A stretch of 64,000 nt of DNA, from NCBI GenBank assembly GCA_034231615.1, contig CM067315.1:8517915-8581914 (forward strand), in the 5' to 3' direction. Source of the stretch: Meghimatium bilineatum. Lineage: Eukaryota; Mollusca; Gastropoda; Stylommatophora; Philomycidae. Positions 62,690 to 64,000 of the stretch are shown here, piece by piece. The stretch's first letter is position 1; each line of letters begins with the position of its first letter. Position numbers and translations under genes: made by a program. Under the pieces are notes generated by a model that made no database searches, was not told the DNA's origin, and worked only from the letters and a program-made list of their open reading frames with translations.

Positions 62690-63050
62690 AACTAATAAAC
62701 AACTGCAGTCAAATATAAGCAGCCACATGCTAAACTAAACATCTCTAGTCAAACTTCAATAAGAACAGTCTCAAACATAACTGAACAACTGCAGTCAAAC
62801 ATCAAACATGAGCAGTCTTGCACTAAATTAAACAACTGCAGTCAAACATCAAACATGAGCAGTCTTGCACTAAATTAAACAACTGCAGTCAAACATCAAA
62901 CATGAGCAGTCTTGCACTAAATTAAACAACTGCAGTCAAACATCAAACATGAGCAGTCTTGCACTAAATTAAACAACTGCAGTCAAACATCAAACATGAG
63001 CAGTCTTGCACTAAATTAAACAACTGCAGTCAAACTTCAAATATAAACAG
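62690..63050. repeat. 47-bp array
   Basis: About six copies of AACTGCAGTCAAACATCAAA then CATGAGCAGTCTTGCACTAA and ATTAAAC. Confidence 0.95.
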
Positions 63051-63194
63051 ATATGAAACTGGTATACATGTACCTGCAATTAAACTGTACATACCAGATA
63101 TCTACATATTCACTATTCACTCAGTTATATTTGTGGTGATACTATGTCCCTATGAATTGTGGGAATTTAGTGCAGATCTGTTTGTTGTCAGTGC

Positions 63195-63335
63195 ACAGAT
63201 ATCTTATAGACACCATATACACTTATAGACACCATATACACTTATAGACACCACATACACTTATAGACACCACATACACTTATAGACACCATATACACTT
63301 ATAGACACCATATACACAATATAGACACCATATAG
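63195..63335. repeat. 19-bp array
   Basis: Seven copies of ACTTATAGACACCATATAC. Confidence 0.94.
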
Positions 63336-63411
63336 TCTCAAAATAAAACACCAGTTAATATACTCTGAGATTGTTTGACATTGATATTATGTAAATTTGA
63401 TAAATAGATTG

Positions 63412-64000
63412 GATGAGACCTGGTAGAAATTCTAGGTTTGAAGAGACCTGGTAGAAATTCTAGTTATGGAGAGACCTGGTAGAAATTCTAGCTATGGAGA
63501 GACCTGGTAGAAATTCTAGTTATGGAGAGACCTGGTAGAAATTCTAGCTATGGAGAGACCTGGTAGAAATTCTAGTTATGGAGAGACCTGGTAGAAATTC
63601 TAGTTATGGAGAGACCTGGTAGAAATTCTAGTTATGGAGAGACCTGGTAGAAATTCTAGTTATGGAGAGACCTGGTAGAAATTCTAGCTATGGAGAGACC
63701 TGGTAGAAATTCTAGTTATGGAGAGACCTGGTAGAAATTATAGGTTTGGAGAGACCTGGTAGAAATTCTAGGTTTGGAGAGACCTGGTAGAAATTCTAGT
63801 TATTGAGAGACCTGGTAGAAATTCTAGCTATGGAGAGACCTGGTAGAAATTCTAGTTATGGAGAGACCTGGTAGAAATTATAGGTTTGGGGAGACCTGGT
63901 AGAAATTCTAGGTTTGGAAAGACCTGGTAGAAATTCTAGTTATGGAAAGACCTGGTAGAAATTCTAGTTATGGAGAGACCTGGTAGAAATTCTAGGTTTG
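63412..64000. repeat. 28-bp array, open at the right edge
   Basis: About 21 copies of GAGAGACCTGGTAGAAATTC plus TAGTTATG, continuing past the window end. Confidence 0.96.

Overview
This window comes from an AT-rich animal genome. The genes are split into short exons by long introns with GT..AG borders, and LINE relics, SINE-like retroposons and tandem repeats fill most of the rest. The LINE relics (RNase H-bearing I/Jockey type, RTE-like types, and one with a C-terminal CxxC..H zinc-finger-like tail) resemble those I know from molluscs and other invertebrates. I infer a lophotrochozoan, probably a mollusc, with low confidence.

Three host genes can be read exon by exon with matching splice phases. 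(1) ALG6 on the minus strand, 9068 down to 1424: four 5' exons, the rest lying left of base 1. It encodes the ER glucosyltransferase of lipid-linked oligosaccharide synthesis. (2) SETD9 on the minus strand, 24043 down to 12501: seven exons, complete, 266 residues, a SET-domain protein, with poly(A) signals near 12381-12400. (3) A TESK1/TESK2-type kinase on the plus strand, about 27832 to 60637: eleven exons, about 672 residues. The kinase domain has all its catalytic motifs, and the conserved TESK tail is followed by a Cys-rich, acidic C-terminus. SETD9 and TESK are divergent, about 3.8 kb apart. I see no reason to think the three genes work together.

Layout. 1-1420: minisatellites and the left flank. 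1424-9068: ALG6 exons; intron 1 holds an approximately 2.5-kb segment bounded by inverted repeats (6281-8816). 9136-12380: intergenic LINE debris and a long GATA-rich array. 12381-24043: SETD9, its introns holding LINE tails, SINEs and arrays. 24044-27830: intergenic, with an (AT)n tract and LINE tails. 27832-60637: TESK, whose introns carry most of the large arrays (46.8-48.0 kb, 41.4-42.8 kb, 50.0-51.3 kb). 60638-64000: 3' flank with LINE relics in both orientations and four arrays, the last running off the window.

The most unusual signal is local tandem amplification. By the spans listed here it covers roughly a quarter of the window, and it has repeatedly copied functional borders. The TESK exon 2 donor, exon 3 donor and exon 11 acceptor have each been copied into intronic arrays together with adjoining exon bases, and ALG6 exon 3 abuts an array that starts inside its donor. 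Other arrays grew inside SINE or LINE copies. Two copies of one LINE tail each amplified a different neighbouring segment. No LTR element, retrovirus, Polinton, CRISPR array, rRNA or intact tRNA gene was recognised.
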